Assembly (NCBI RefSeq): GCF_001262495.1
Contig: NZ_LGYE01000002.1
Coordinates: 50,367-114,366, forward strand
DNA from: Microbacterium sp. GCS4
Lineage (GTDB): Bacteria > Actinomycetota > Actinomycetes > Actinomycetales > Microbacteriaceae
DNA: 64,000 bases
Direction: 5' to 3'
The notes beneath the pieces were generated by a model that saw nothing but the letters and a program-made list of their open reading frames with translations, had not been told where the DNA came from and made no database searches. The position numbers and the translations under genes were made by a program. The first letter of the stretch is position 1, and each line of letters starts with the position of its first letter. Below are positions 50,525 to 58,339 of this stretch, piece by piece.

Positions 50525-51423
50525 CCAGGTACGCACTCGCCGTCGACGTCGGCGGCACGAAGATGGAGGCCGCGCTCGTGAGCGAGCACGGTGTGCTCGT
50601 CGAGGGCAGCCGCTCGCGTCAGGCGACCGGCCGCGAGGCGACGTTCGAGTCGCTCGATCGCGGTGTCGCCGCGGTCGTCGCGCACGCGCTGTCCGCGCTG
50701 CCGACGGATGCGGAGCTCGTGGGTGCCGGGGCGGGAAGCGCGGGTCCCATCGAGCGCGCCGCCGGGGCCATCGTGCCCGTCAACATGCCCCTCGCGCGCG
50801 GCTTCGGTCTCGCGGAGTCCGTGCGCGCGAGTGCCTCGGCCGCGCTCGGCCGTGAGGTGCCGACCGTGCTCGGCCACGATGGCGGAGCCCTCGCTCTCGC
50901 CGAATCCTGGCGGGGCGCGACGCAGGGCGCGGGAGCATCCCTGTCGATCGTCGTGTCGACGGGCGTCGGGGGCGGTTTCGTCGTGGGCGGCGCCTACATC
51001 CCGGGCGCGACGGGCAACGCCGGGCACCTCGGTCAGGTGCGCCGCGAGGGAGGGCTCACGCTCGAGGAGATCGCCTCGGGTCCCGCGAGTGCCGCCTGGG
51101 CGCAGCAGCAGGGCTGGACGGGCGCGACCGGCGAGGATCTCGCACGGGATGCCGCCGCGGGCGTCGAGATCGCGCGAGCCGCGATCGTGCGCTCAGCGAC
51201 GGCCGTCGGCGAGGCGCTCGCGGATGCCGCGACCCTGGTCGACCTCGACATGGTGGCGATCGGCGGGGGATTCTCGCGGGTCTCCGACGACTACATCGAC
51301 CTCGTGCAGGCCGCGCTCACGACGAGCGCCGCCCACGAGTACTCCCGCCGCACGCGAGTGGTGCGCTCGGGGCTGGGCGACGAGGGGCCGCTGATCGGCG
51401 CCGCCGCGCTCGTACTGCGCTGA
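50521..51423 (+). CDS. ROK family protein lacking the zinc-binding cysteines
   Basis: A 300-residue ROK-fold sugar kinase-like protein. ATP-binding DVGGTKMEAAL is at residues 8-18, the catalytic Asp region is LGHDGGALALAES near 118, and the GTGVGGGFV block is near 145. The usual CxCGxxGCxE zinc motif after GNAGHLGQ is missing: GGLTLEEIASG stands in its place. It could still be a hexokinase-like enzyme, as some ROK kinases lack it. The GTG overlaps the pyrE stop by 4 nt, an unexpected pairing. Confidence 0.82.
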   Translation: MTRYALAVDVGGTKMEAALVSEHGVLVEGSRSRQATGREATFESLDRGVAAVVAHALSALPTDAELVGAGAGSAGPIERAAGAIVPVNMPLARGFGLAESVRASASAALGREVPTVLGHDGGALALAESWRGATQGAGASLSIVVSTGVGGGFVVGGAYIPGATGNAGHLGQVRREGGLTLEEIASGPASAAWAQQQGWTGATGEDLARDAAAGVEIARAAIVRSATAVGEALADAATLVDLDMVAIGGGFSRVSDDYIDLVQAALTTSAAHEYSRRTRVVRSGLGDEGPLIGAAALVLR

Positions 51424-51469
51424 ATCGGTTCCGTCGGTCGCTCCTCGCGGACACCCGCGGCGGCCGAGG

Positions 51470-51700
51470 TCAGCGCGGGCGCGTGAGCAGGTGCGGCACC
51501 GGTCCTTCGAGACGCGCCACCGCGATCTTGAGTTCGGTGACCTCGTGCGCGAGGTTGTCGATGCGTGTGCTCACCCGCTCCTCGACGGCATCTGTCCGGC
51601 GCACGCACCACGCGAAGCCGAGAAACATGCTCGTGCCGAGGGTCAGCACGATGCCGATCGCGCTGAGCACGACGGCGACGATCTCTGCGGACACGAACAT
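51470..51700 (-). CDS. Small membrane protein with coiled-coil tail
   Basis: A 76-residue protein: one hydrophobic segment at about residues 5-32, then a helical tail (RRTDAVEERVSTRIDNLAHE and onward) likely to form a coiled coil. AGGAG sits a few bases before the ATG at 51700. Similar in plan to the protein at 57909. Function unknown, possibly a scaffold or membrane-anchored oligomer. Confidence 0.65.
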   Translation of the reverse strand: MFVSAEIVAVVLSAIGIVLTLGTSMFLGFAWCVRRTDAVEERVSTRIDNLAHEVTELKIAVARLEGPVPHLLTRPR

Positions 51701-51913
51701 GCTCCTATTCTGTCGTCGCGAGGGTGAGGTTCGCAGAATGCTAGCTGCGGGACGGTCGTGATCGAGCGCGGCGTGACGGGAGAGCACGGACGCTGTGAAG
51801 AGCCGCCGGCGACGGCGGGTTGTGGAGGAGAGATCACACCGTTCCGTCTGCATCCCTAACAAAATCCCCGTAGGCTCGGACCAGCACATCCACCGCCGTC
51901 AGAAGGGCTGCAC

Positions 51914-53080
51914 ATGCGCGTACTCGGACTGCTCTCCGGCACCTCGCACGACGGGATCGACGTCACGGTCGTCGACTTCCGCGAGAACGACGGCGTGCTG
52001 CACGGCACGGTCCTCCACGAGGACAGCGTCCCTTATCACCCCGCGCTGCGCGCCCGTCTCGTCGCCGCTCTGCCTCCCGCGCAGACCACGTTCGCGGAGA
52101 TGTGCGAGCTCGACACCCTGGTCGGCCAGGCGTTCGCCGAGGTCGCCGCCGGGGCGGCCGAGGCGGTCGGAGGAGTGGATGCCGTGTGCACGCACGGGCA
52201 GACCGTCTTCCACTGGGTCGACGGCGGGCACGCGCTCGGCACGCTGCAGATCGGCCAGCCCGCGTGGATCGCCGAGCGTGTGGGCGCCCCGGTCGTCTCC
52301 GACGTCCGCATCCGAGACATCACGGCAGGCGGCCACGGCGCCCCGCTCGTCTCCTTCCTCGACGAACTGCTCCTCCGCGGTCGCGCCGGGATCTCGGCTG
52401 CTCTGAACCTCGGGGGGATCGCGAACATGACCGTGGTGGGCCCGGAGGGTCTCGTCGCGTACGACATCGGCCCGGCCAACGCGCTCGTCGACGCCGTCGT
52501 CGTCTCCGAGGGGCTCGACGAGCGCGGCTACGACGCCGACGCCGCGATCGCCCGCACCGGCACGGTCGACGAAGCGCTGCTCGAGGCACTCCTCGCCGAC
52601 CCGTACTACGCGCTCCCGGCCCCGAAGAGCACGGGCAAGGAGCATTTCCACCTCGACTACGTGCGTGCTCACGTCGACGCGGCTCGGCGAGAGGGGTGGG
52701 AGGTCTCCGCACCAGACCTCGTGCGCACCCTCACCGAGCTCACGGTGCGCACGGTCGCTCAGGACGTCGCCGCGGCCGGCATCCGCTTCCTCGCGGTCTC
52801 GGGTGGAGGCTGCCACAACCCGCTGATCCTGCAGGGGCTGCGCGATGCGCTCCCCGACGTCGAGGTGGTCCTCGCCGACGAGCTGGGCGCCCCCGTCGAC
52901 AGCAAGGAGGCCATCCTCTTCGCGCTGATCGGGTGGTGCACGATGCACGGGGTCCCCGCCGTCACGGCCGGCGGCACCGGAGCACGCGAACCGCGCATCC
53001 TCGGCACGATCACGCCGGGCCGGGGACCGCTGCGGATGCCCGTGCCCGTCGAGTCCGTGCGGAGCCTGACGCTGCGCTGA
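51914..53080 (+). CDS. anmK: 1,6-anhydro-N-acetylmuramic acid kinase
   Basis: A 388-residue peptidoglycan-recycling enzyme that opens and phosphorylates 1,6-anhydroMurNAc. LLSGTSHDGIDV at residues 6-17, CTHGQTVFHW near 92, LNLGGIANMT near 172 and the C-terminal SGGGCHNPLI near 296 are AnmK motifs of the ASKHA fold. AGAAGGG precedes the ATG. The C-terminal end lies in a 60-bp tandem repeat that copies its stop codon. No MurQ partner is seen in the window. Confidence 0.92.
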   Translation: MRVLGLLSGTSHDGIDVTVVDFRENDGVLHGTVLHEDSVPYHPALRARLVAALPPAQTTFAEMCELDTLVGQAFAEVAAGAAEAVGGVDAVCTHGQTVFHWVDGGHALGTLQIGQPAWIAERVGAPVVSDVRIRDITAGGHGAPLVSFLDELLLRGRAGISAALNLGGIANMTVVGPEGLVAYDIGPANALVDAVVVSEGLDERGYDADAAIARTGTVDEALLEALLADPYYALPAPKSTGKEHFHLDYVRAHVDAARREGWEVSAPDLVRTLTELTVRTVAQDVAAAGIRFLAVSGGGCHNPLILQGLRDALPDVEVVLADELGAPVDSKEAILFALIGWCTMHGVPAVTAGGTGAREPRILGTITPGRGPLRMPVPVESVRSLTLR

Positions 53081-53228
53081 GGGCGTTTCGTCTCGCTGCG
53101 CTCGCTCAACGACCGGGTGCGGAGCCTGACGCTGCGCTGAGGGCGTTTCGTCTCGCTGCGCTCGCTCGACGACCGGGTGCGGAGCCTGACGCTGCGCTGA
53201 GGGCGTTTCGTCTCACTGCGCCCGCTCA
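53057..53228. repeat. 60-bp tandem array over the anmK stop
   Basis: Units begin at 53057, 53117 and 53177 with an exact 60-bp period and few differences. The third is partial. Each repeats the last 24 bases of anmK including TGA, plus the dispersed 27-bp repeat. The third unit supplies the stop of the leftward gene at 53226. Confidence 0.95.
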
Positions 53229-53393
53229 GCGCTTGCGGTCGTCGTCCTCCCACGGACCTTCCCACCAGCCCGCGCGGCCGTCGTCATCGTCCGGGCCGCG
53301 TCGGCGGGAGCGCACGAACTGCACGATGACGATCGTCAGCGAGCTGACCCCGATGAGGATCAGGACGAGGAACAGCACATCCTGCTGGGTCAT
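53226..53393 (-). CDS. Small membrane protein with acidic tail
   Basis: A 55-residue protein: a membrane segment at about residues 6-26 (VLFLVLILIGVSSLTIVIVQ), a basic RSRRRG stop-transfer patch and an acidic/aromatic tail ending EDDDRKR. The ATG overlaps the stop of the YdeI-like gene by 4 nt. Its own stop lies in the last unit of the 60-bp array, so its C-terminus may have been altered by the repeat. Function unknown. Confidence 0.65.
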   Translation of the reverse strand: MTQQDVLFLVLILIGVSSLTIVIVQFVRSRRRGPDDDDGRAGWWEGPWEDDDRKR

Positions 53394-53959
53394 GGGCGCT
53401 TCCCCTCCGCGGCATCCGCGACGATCTTCGCGATGCGGGCGGTCGTCGTCTCCGGGCGCTTCGCCATCGCGATGTGCGTGAGTCCGAACTTCTTCACGGA
53501 CTTCGGGAACGCGTCCCAGTGCGCGCGAGCCGCGGGGACGGCATCCAGCGCCGCGGTCAGCTCCGGCGGCTCGATCCCGGCCTCCGGACCGTCGAGCACC
53601 GTCCAGGATCCGTTGGCCTTGGCGATCTCGAGCACTCGGATGCCGGCGGGAGCCAGCAGCCCCGCCGCCTCGAGCTCCGCGATGCGCGCCTTGTTGGTGG
53701 CCGCCCAGCCGCTCCCCGGTCGCCGCGGTGAGAACCACTGCCCGACCGTGGTGTCGTCGAAGGTCCGCACGGGGCCGTCGATCCAGCCGAAGCACAGTGC
53801 CTGCCGGACGGCGTCGTCGTAGCCCACGCCCTCGCCCCTGCCGCCGCGCACGCTCAGCAGCCAGACGCCCGCCGCGCGCTCGTGGTTCTGCTCGAGCCAG
53901 GCGCGCCACACCGCCGCGTCCGCCGCGCTGATCCGCTCGCCCTCGTCGAGTGCGCCCAT
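53390..53959 (-). CDS. YdeI/OmpD-associated family protein
   Basis: A 189-residue protein of the YdeI/OmpD-associated (bacteriocin-protection-like) family. CFGWIDGPVRTFDDTT near residue 57, QWFSPRRPGSGWAATNKARI near 73 and the C-terminal AHWDAFPKSVKKFGLTHIA are typical. The biochemical role of the family is unknown. It lies 14 nt downstream of a HAD phosphatase and overlaps the small membrane protein, so the three form an operon. Confidence 0.85.
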   Translation of the reverse strand: MGALDEGERISAADAAVWRAWLEQNHERAAGVWLLSVRGGRGEGVGYDDAVRQALCFGWIDGPVRTFDDTTVGQWFSPRRPGSGWAATNKARIAELEAAGLLAPAGIRVLEIAKANGSWTVLDGPEAGIEPPELTAALDAVPAARAHWDAFPKSVKKFGLTHIAMAKRPETTTARIAKIVADAAEGKRP

Positions 53960-53973
53960 GGCCCGGTCGCCCG

Positions 53974-54783
53974 TCAGTCCTCGTCGAGGGTCGGGATCGA
54001 CTCCGTGACGGTGGGGAGCAGGTCGGCGACCGAGTCGACGATCTCGTCGGGGCGGAAAGGGTACTTCTCGATCTCGGCCTGGTCGCTGATACCGGTCATC
54101 ACGAGCACGGTGTGGAGGCCCGCCTCGATCCCCGCGACGATGTCGGTGTCCATGCGGTCGCCGATCATGCCCGTCTTCTTCGAGTGCGCGCCGATCTTGT
54201 TGAGCGCCGAGCGGAACATCATCGGGTTCGGCTTGCCGACGACGTAGGGCTCCTTGCCGGTGGCCTTCGTGATGAGCGCCGCGATCGCGCCCGTCGCGGG
54301 GAGCACGCCGTCGGCCGAGGGCCCCGTCGCGTCCGGGTTCGTGACGATGAAGCGCGAGCCGTTGATGATGTGGCGGATGGCCTTCGTGATCGCCTCGAAC
54401 GAGTAGTTGCGCGTCTCTCCCACGACGACGAAGTCGGGATGAGTCTCGGTCATGATGAACCCGGCCTCGTGCAGCGCCGTGAGGATGCCGGCCTCGCCGA
54501 TCACGAACGCCGAACCGCCGGGCAGTTGCTGCTTGAGGAAGTCCGCGGTCGCGAGCGCCGAGGTCCAGATGCGCTCCTCGGGCACGGTGAGGCCGCTCGC
54601 GCGCAGTCGCGCAGAGAGGTCGCGCGCCGTGAAGATCGAGTTGTTCGTGAGCACGAGGTACGGGATCTCGTTCTGCTCCCAGCCGGCGAGCAGCTCCGAT
54701 GCGCCCGGGATGGCGGTGTTCTCGTGCACGAGAACGCCGTCCATGTCGGTCAGCCAGCACTCGATGTCGTCGCGGTGTCCCAT
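53974..54783 (-). CDS. HAD-IIA phosphatase (NagD-like)
   Basis: A 269-residue HAD-IIA hydrolase. Motif I WLTDMDGVLVHE near residue 10, motif II VLTNNS near 44, a C2A cap in the middle, and GKPNPMMFRSAL plus MIGDRMDTDIVAG near 190-210. NagD-type enzymes dephosphorylate nucleotides and sugar phosphates. Leaderless pattern: TACGCT lies 6 nt before the ATG. First gene of a three-gene operon. Confidence 0.9.
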   Translation of the reverse strand: MGHRDDIECWLTDMDGVLVHENTAIPGASELLAGWEQNEIPYLVLTNNSIFTARDLSARLRASGLTVPEERIWTSALATADFLKQQLPGGSAFVIGEAGILTALHEAGFIMTETHPDFVVVGETRNYSFEAITKAIRHIINGSRFIVTNPDATGPSADGVLPATGAIAALITKATGKEPYVVGKPNPMMFRSALNKIGAHSKKTGMIGDRMDTDIVAGIEAGLHTVLVMTGISDQAEIEKYPFRPDEIVDSVADLLPTVTESIPTLDED

Positions 54784-54832
54784 GTGCTCAGCGTACTGGG
54801 CGAGTGTTGCCGGGAGGTGACCGGTCGGCGCG

Positions 54833-55465
54833 CTATGCGCTCAGCCAGACCACGTCGGCGGCGCCCTCGGGGAGGTCGACGTCCGCGCCGTCGATCGTGA
54901 TGCCGGATGCCGTGGTGGTCACGGCCGCCGCCACGACGAGTCCGAGCGCTTCGAGGCTGCGGAGCAGGTCAGGGTCGCGGTCGTCGACGCGCAGCACTCT
55001 GGCGCTGTGCCCGGTGGGCGCATCCGCGAGGAGCACGAACGGCTCGCGGTCGACCCGGCCCTCGGCATCCGGGATCGCATCGCCGTGCGGATCGAAGCGC
55101 GGTCGTCCGAGGCGCGCGTCGATGCCCTCGAGCAGGCGGTCGCTGATCGTGTGCTCGAGCACCTCCGCCTCGTCGTGCACCTCGTCCCAGCCGTAGTCGA
55201 ACTCCTGCACGAGCCACGTCTCGATCAGCCGGTGGCGACGCACCATCGCGAGGGCGCGCTGCGTTCCGGCATCCGTCAGCCGCACGGCGCCGTAGGGCAC
55301 GTGCGAGACGAGACCGGCGGCGGCGAGCTTCTTCACCATCTCGGTCACCGACGAGGGGGCGATGCCCAGCTTCGCCGCGAGCACTGACGGGGTGATCGGC
55401 GCATTCTGCCACTCGGTGTGCGCGTACACCGTCTTCAGGTAGTCGTCTGCTGCGGGGGAGGCCAC
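54833..55465 (-). CDS. DtxR family manganese-dependent repressor (MntR-like)
   Basis: A 210-residue DtxR-type regulator: N-terminal winged helix (LAAKLGIAPSSVTEMVKKLA), metal-binding/dimerisation domain, and a C-terminal SH3/FeoA-like domain. At the DtxR positions Met10 and Cys102 this protein has Asp (DDYLKT) and Glu (HDEAEVLEH), the exchange linked to manganese rather than iron sensing. GTG start with TAAGCT 6 nt upstream (leaderless). It lies near mntH, whose promoter carries two matching palindromes. Confidence 0.88.
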   Translation of the reverse strand: MASPAADDYLKTVYAHTEWQNAPITPSVLAAKLGIAPSSVTEMVKKLAAAGLVSHVPYGAVRLTDAGTQRALAMVRRHRLIETWLVQEFDYGWDEVHDEAEVLEHTISDRLLEGIDARLGRPRFDPHGDAIPDAEGRVDREPFVLLADAPTGHSARVLRVDDRDPDLLRSLEALGLVVAAAVTTTASGITIDGADVDLPEGAADVVWLSA

Positions 55466-55512
55466 CCGTCCAGCTTAGGCGAGCCCGATCCGCGCCCCGG
55501 CCCGGGGGAGGT

Positions 55513-55812
55513 TCAGTTGGCGACGGCGACGAGGATGCCGAACGCGACCTGCCCGGCGAAGAAGACGACCAGGAACCCGAGCAATGCGGCGAACAGTGAG
55601 AGCCGGCCGTCGAAGCCCTCGATCTCGGCGATGCCGAGCTTGCGGGCGCGGAACGCCAGCACGAGCGTCGCGATGCCGAGTGCGAGCTGCACCCACGGTC
55701 CACCCACCGGGAGGACCTTCGGGAAGGCGACGAGCAGGCCGCCGATCACTCCCGTCGCGACCCCGATCCAGGTCAGGATGCGGACGGTGCGGCGGGCGGG
55801 ATCGGCAGACAT
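55513..55812 (-). CDS. Small membrane protein, 99 residues
   Basis: Three predicted membrane segments (about residues 11-30, 37-55 and 71-96) joined by short loops. No family recognised. Leaderless pattern: TAGGCT lies 6 nt before the ATG. Located between mntH and the manganese regulator on the same strand but with its own promoter, so a role in metal handling is possible only by position. Confidence 0.75.
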   Translation of the reverse strand: MSADPARRTVRILTWIGVATGVIGGLLVAFPKVLPVGGPWVQLALGIATLVLAFRARKLGIAEIEGFDGRLSLFAALLGFLVVFFAGQVAFGILVAVAN

Positions 55813-55871
55813 GCTCCGAGCCTAATCCGGGGGCGGTGGCTCCGTGATTCGGGGTGGGTCACGCTCCGCGC

Positions 55872-57140
55872 TCACGCCCCCGTCAGCACCAACCACAGCA
55901 GAGCGCCGTTCAAGGCGATCAGCAGGACCGAGGCGACGATGCCGGCCGCGGTGGTCCACACCCGGTTCGCCCACGCACCCAGGGTACGGCGCTGTGCCGT
56001 GAGGGCGACGAGCGGGATGAGGGCGAAGGGGATGCCGAACGACAGCACGACCTGGCTGAGCACGAGCGCGAGCGTGGGGTCGATGCCGAGCCCGAGGATG
56101 AGGAGCGCGGGGATCAGCGTGATGAGGCGTCGGGCGAGAAGCGGGACGCGGACGCGCAGCAGCCCGTGCATGATTTCCGCGCCGGCGTACGCGCCGACCG
56201 AGGTCGAGGCGAGGCCCGAGGCGAGCAGGCCGACCGCGAAGAACGTCGCGACGACCGGGCCGAGCCCAGCGGCGAGTGCCGCGTGCGCCCCTTCGAGCGA
56301 GTCGGTGCCGTCGACGCCGGCGAGGTTCGCGGCGGCGAGCAGCAGGATGGCGAGGTTGACGGATCCGGCGATGATCATCGCGATCGACACGTCCCAGCGG
56401 GTCGCCGTGAGCAGCCGTCGGATGCGGGAAGTCTCGGTACGGGCCGTCTCGCCGGGGGAGCCGGGCGCTGCGGCGCCGAATCGGTCGCGCGCGAGTGAGG
56501 AGTGCGCGTAGATCGCGTGCGGCATGATCGTGGCGCCGAGGATCGAGGCGGCGAGCAGCACGGAACCCGTGTCCTGGAAGCGCGGGACCAGACCGCCGAC
56601 GACCCCGGCCGGGTCGGGCGGGGCGATGAAGAGGCCGGCGACGAAGCCGATCGTGATGATCGCCATGAGCCCGATGATCACGAACTCGAAGGGACGCGGA
56701 CCGCGGCGGCTCTGCACCAGGAGGATGGCGATGGAGACCGCGCCCGTGATGACGCCTCCGACCAGCAGGGGGATGTCGAACAACAGGTTGAGGGCCACTG
56801 CGCCGCCGATGACCTCGGCGATGTCGGTGGCCATCGCCACGAGCTCGGCCTGCAACCAGTACGCGCGTCGTGCCCAGGGTCGGTGCAGGCGCTGACCGAG
56901 CACCTCGGGGAGGCTCTGCCCGGTGACCACGCCGAGCTTGGCCGACAGGTACTGGATCAGCCAGGCCATGACGTTGCCCGCCACGACGATCCACACGAGG
57001 AGGTACCCGTACTGCGCGCCGGCGGTCATATTGCTGGCGACGTTGCCGGGATCGAGATACGCGACACCCGCGACGAGGGCCGGTCCGAGCAGCCAGAGAC
57101 TGCGGGGCGGGGTCGTGCGAGGAGCGGGCGTCTCGATCAT
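55872..57140 (-). CDS. mntH: Nramp family manganese transporter
   Basis: A 422-residue Nramp divalent-metal/proton symporter with 11 predicted membrane segments. The metal site is visible in TM1 (AYLDPGNVASN near residue 28) and TM6 (ATIMPHAIYAHSS, with the selective Met). An Asn-containing TM4 block is TDIAEVIGGAVAL. I chose ATG 57140. A GTG at 57155 would add five residues and lies inside an operator. Two MntR-type operators upstream predict repression by manganese. Confidence 0.92.
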   Translation of the reverse strand: MIETPAPRTTPPRSLWLLGPALVAGVAYLDPGNVASNMTAGAQYGYLLVWIVVAGNVMAWLIQYLSAKLGVVTGQSLPEVLGQRLHRPWARRAYWLQAELVAMATDIAEVIGGAVALNLLFDIPLLVGGVITGAVSIAILLVQSRRGPRPFEFVIIGLMAIITIGFVAGLFIAPPDPAGVVGGLVPRFQDTGSVLLAASILGATIMPHAIYAHSSLARDRFGAAAPGSPGETARTETSRIRRLLTATRWDVSIAMIIAGSVNLAILLLAAANLAGVDGTDSLEGAHAALAAGLGPVVATFFAVGLLASGLASTSVGAYAGAEIMHGLLRVRVPLLARRLITLIPALLILGLGIDPTLALVLSQVVLSFGIPFALIPLVALTAQRRTLGAWANRVWTTAAGIVASVLLIALNGALLWLVLTGA

Positions 57141-57146
57141 GGAATT

Positions 57147-57162
57147 TTTAGGCACACCGAAA
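57147..57162. promoter_or_regulatory. MntR operator, start-proximal
   Basis: TTTAGGCACACCGAAA, fitting the palindrome TTT.GGT..ACC.AAA except for one base. In inverted orientation it equals the second site at 14 of 16 positions. It lies directly upstream of the mntH ATG. Confidence 0.75.
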
Positions 57163-57174
57163 CCATAGCGGATA

Positions 57175-57190
57175 TTTCGGTCTACCTAAA
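57175..57190. promoter_or_regulatory. MntR operator, promoter-distal
   Basis: TTTCGGTCTACCTAAA, matching TTT.GGT..ACC.AAA, 28 bp start-to-start from the first site. It also precedes the rightward methyltransferase gene (start 57225) but is 22 bp upstream of that -10 box. Confidence 0.8.
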
Positions 57191-57224
57191 TATCGTTCGC
57201 GACGCGCCGGGATAGCCTGGCCGG

Positions 57225-57878
57225 ATGGAGCCCCAGAACCCCGACGAGCCTCGCGACGGATCGTCGGCTCAGCCCGGCTACGGGGTCGGCCCCTGGCCCG
57301 GCGGCGAAGCCGCGTGGCCGACCGAGGAGCACTACGACCGCGAGCTGCTCGCGACGGGCGACACCCGCAACGTCGTCGACCGCTACCGGTACTGGCGGAT
57401 GGACGCGATCGTCGCCGACCTCGACACCGGTAGGCATCCGTTCCACGTCGCGATCGAGAACTGGCAGCACGACATGAACATCGGCTCGATCGTGCGCAGC
57501 GCCAACGCGTTCCTCGCCGACACCGTGCACATCATCGGGCGTCGGCGGTGGAACCGACGCGGGGCGATGGTCACCGACCGCTACCAGCACGTCGTGCACC
57601 ATGAGGACGTCGCGGCGTTCACGGCCTGGGCTGCGGCCGAGGCCCTCCCCGTGATCGCTGTCGACAACGTCGACGGCGCCGTGCCCGTCGACCGTGCCGA
57701 CCTGCCCGAGCGCTGTGTGCTGCTGTTCGGACAGGAGGGGCCGGGGCTGTCGGAGGAGGCGCTCGCCGCGGCATCCGCCCACGTCGAGATCACCCAGTAC
57801 GGCTCGACCCGCTCGATCAACGCGAGCGCGGCCGCCGCGGTCATCATGTACGAGTGGTGCCGGCGGCACGCTGGCTGA
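57225..57878 (+). CDS. SpoU/TrmH family RNA 2'-O-methyltransferase
   Basis: A 217-residue SPOUT methyltransferase that uses S-adenosylmethionine to methylate tRNA or rRNA ribose. Motif 1 VAIENWQHDMNIGSIVRSAN near residue 75, motif 2 LLFGQEGPGLSEEAL near 165, motif 3 GSTRSINASAAAAVIMYEW near 190 forming the knot. The N-terminal 50 residues are extra and hydrophilic. Leaderless: TAGCCT lies 6 nt before the ATG. The RNA target is not predictable. Confidence 0.9.
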   Translation: MEPQNPDEPRDGSSAQPGYGVGPWPGGEAAWPTEEHYDRELLATGDTRNVVDRYRYWRMDAIVADLDTGRHPFHVAIENWQHDMNIGSIVRSANAFLADTVHIIGRRRWNRRGAMVTDRYQHVVHHEDVAAFTAWAAAEALPVIAVDNVDGAVPVDRADLPERCVLLFGQEGPGLSEEALAAASAHVEITQYGSTRSINASAAAAVIMYEWCRRHAG

Positions 57879-57908
57879 GCCGCGCCCTCGGGCCGTCGAC
57901 ATCGACGG

Positions 57909-58208
57909 TCAGCCGCGATCGATGCCGAACAGGTGCCGGTAGATCGCGTTGACGTCGCGATCCAGATGATCGATCCGTCCGTGCACGGCGCTGATCTCGG
58001 TGCGCACGCTCGCGAACTCGCTCCGCATCTCGGTGCGCACGCTCGCGATCTCGGTCCGCACGCTCGCGAACTCGCTCCCGAACTCCTTCCGCACGCTCGC
58101 GAACTCGGTCTTCATGATGTGCGTGAAGGATGTCACGACGATCGTGATCGTCCCGAACATCCCGGCGGCGAAGACGCCGATCACTGTCCACACTTGTGGT
58201 TCGTTCAT
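57909..58208 (-). CDS. Small membrane protein with repeated coiled-coil heptads
   Basis: A 99-residue protein: one membrane segment (about 6-28), then a helical tail of repeated units such as EFASVRTEIASVRTEMRS, ending in a helix. The repeats are also visible in DNA as recurrent CTCGCGAACTCG / CTCGCGATCTCG at 57990-58112, a sign of internal duplication. Similar in plan to the protein at 51470. Start at the second ATG because AAGGG then sits at a normal distance. Function unknown. Confidence 0.7.
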   Translation of the reverse strand: MNEPQVWTVIGVFAAGMFGTITIVVTSFTHIMKTEFASVRKEFGSEFASVRTEIASVRTEMRSEFASVRTEISAVHGRIDHLDRDVNAIYRHLFGIDRG

Positions 58209-58339
58209 CCCCAGCATCCCTTCAGTGTCCGCCGATCATGTCGGAGCGCGCCAGGGGGCGGCGGTGCTGTATTCCGGGAAACTTCCGGGCCTGGGGAGAA
58301 CCCGGCCGGCGACCCCGTCGGTGGAGGGGGAGTGTCGGC

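Noticed and set aside
53057..53228. Possible CRISPR array
   Set aside because: The 60-bp units are contiguous copies without unique spacers and contain coding sequence of anmK. No cas genes are present.
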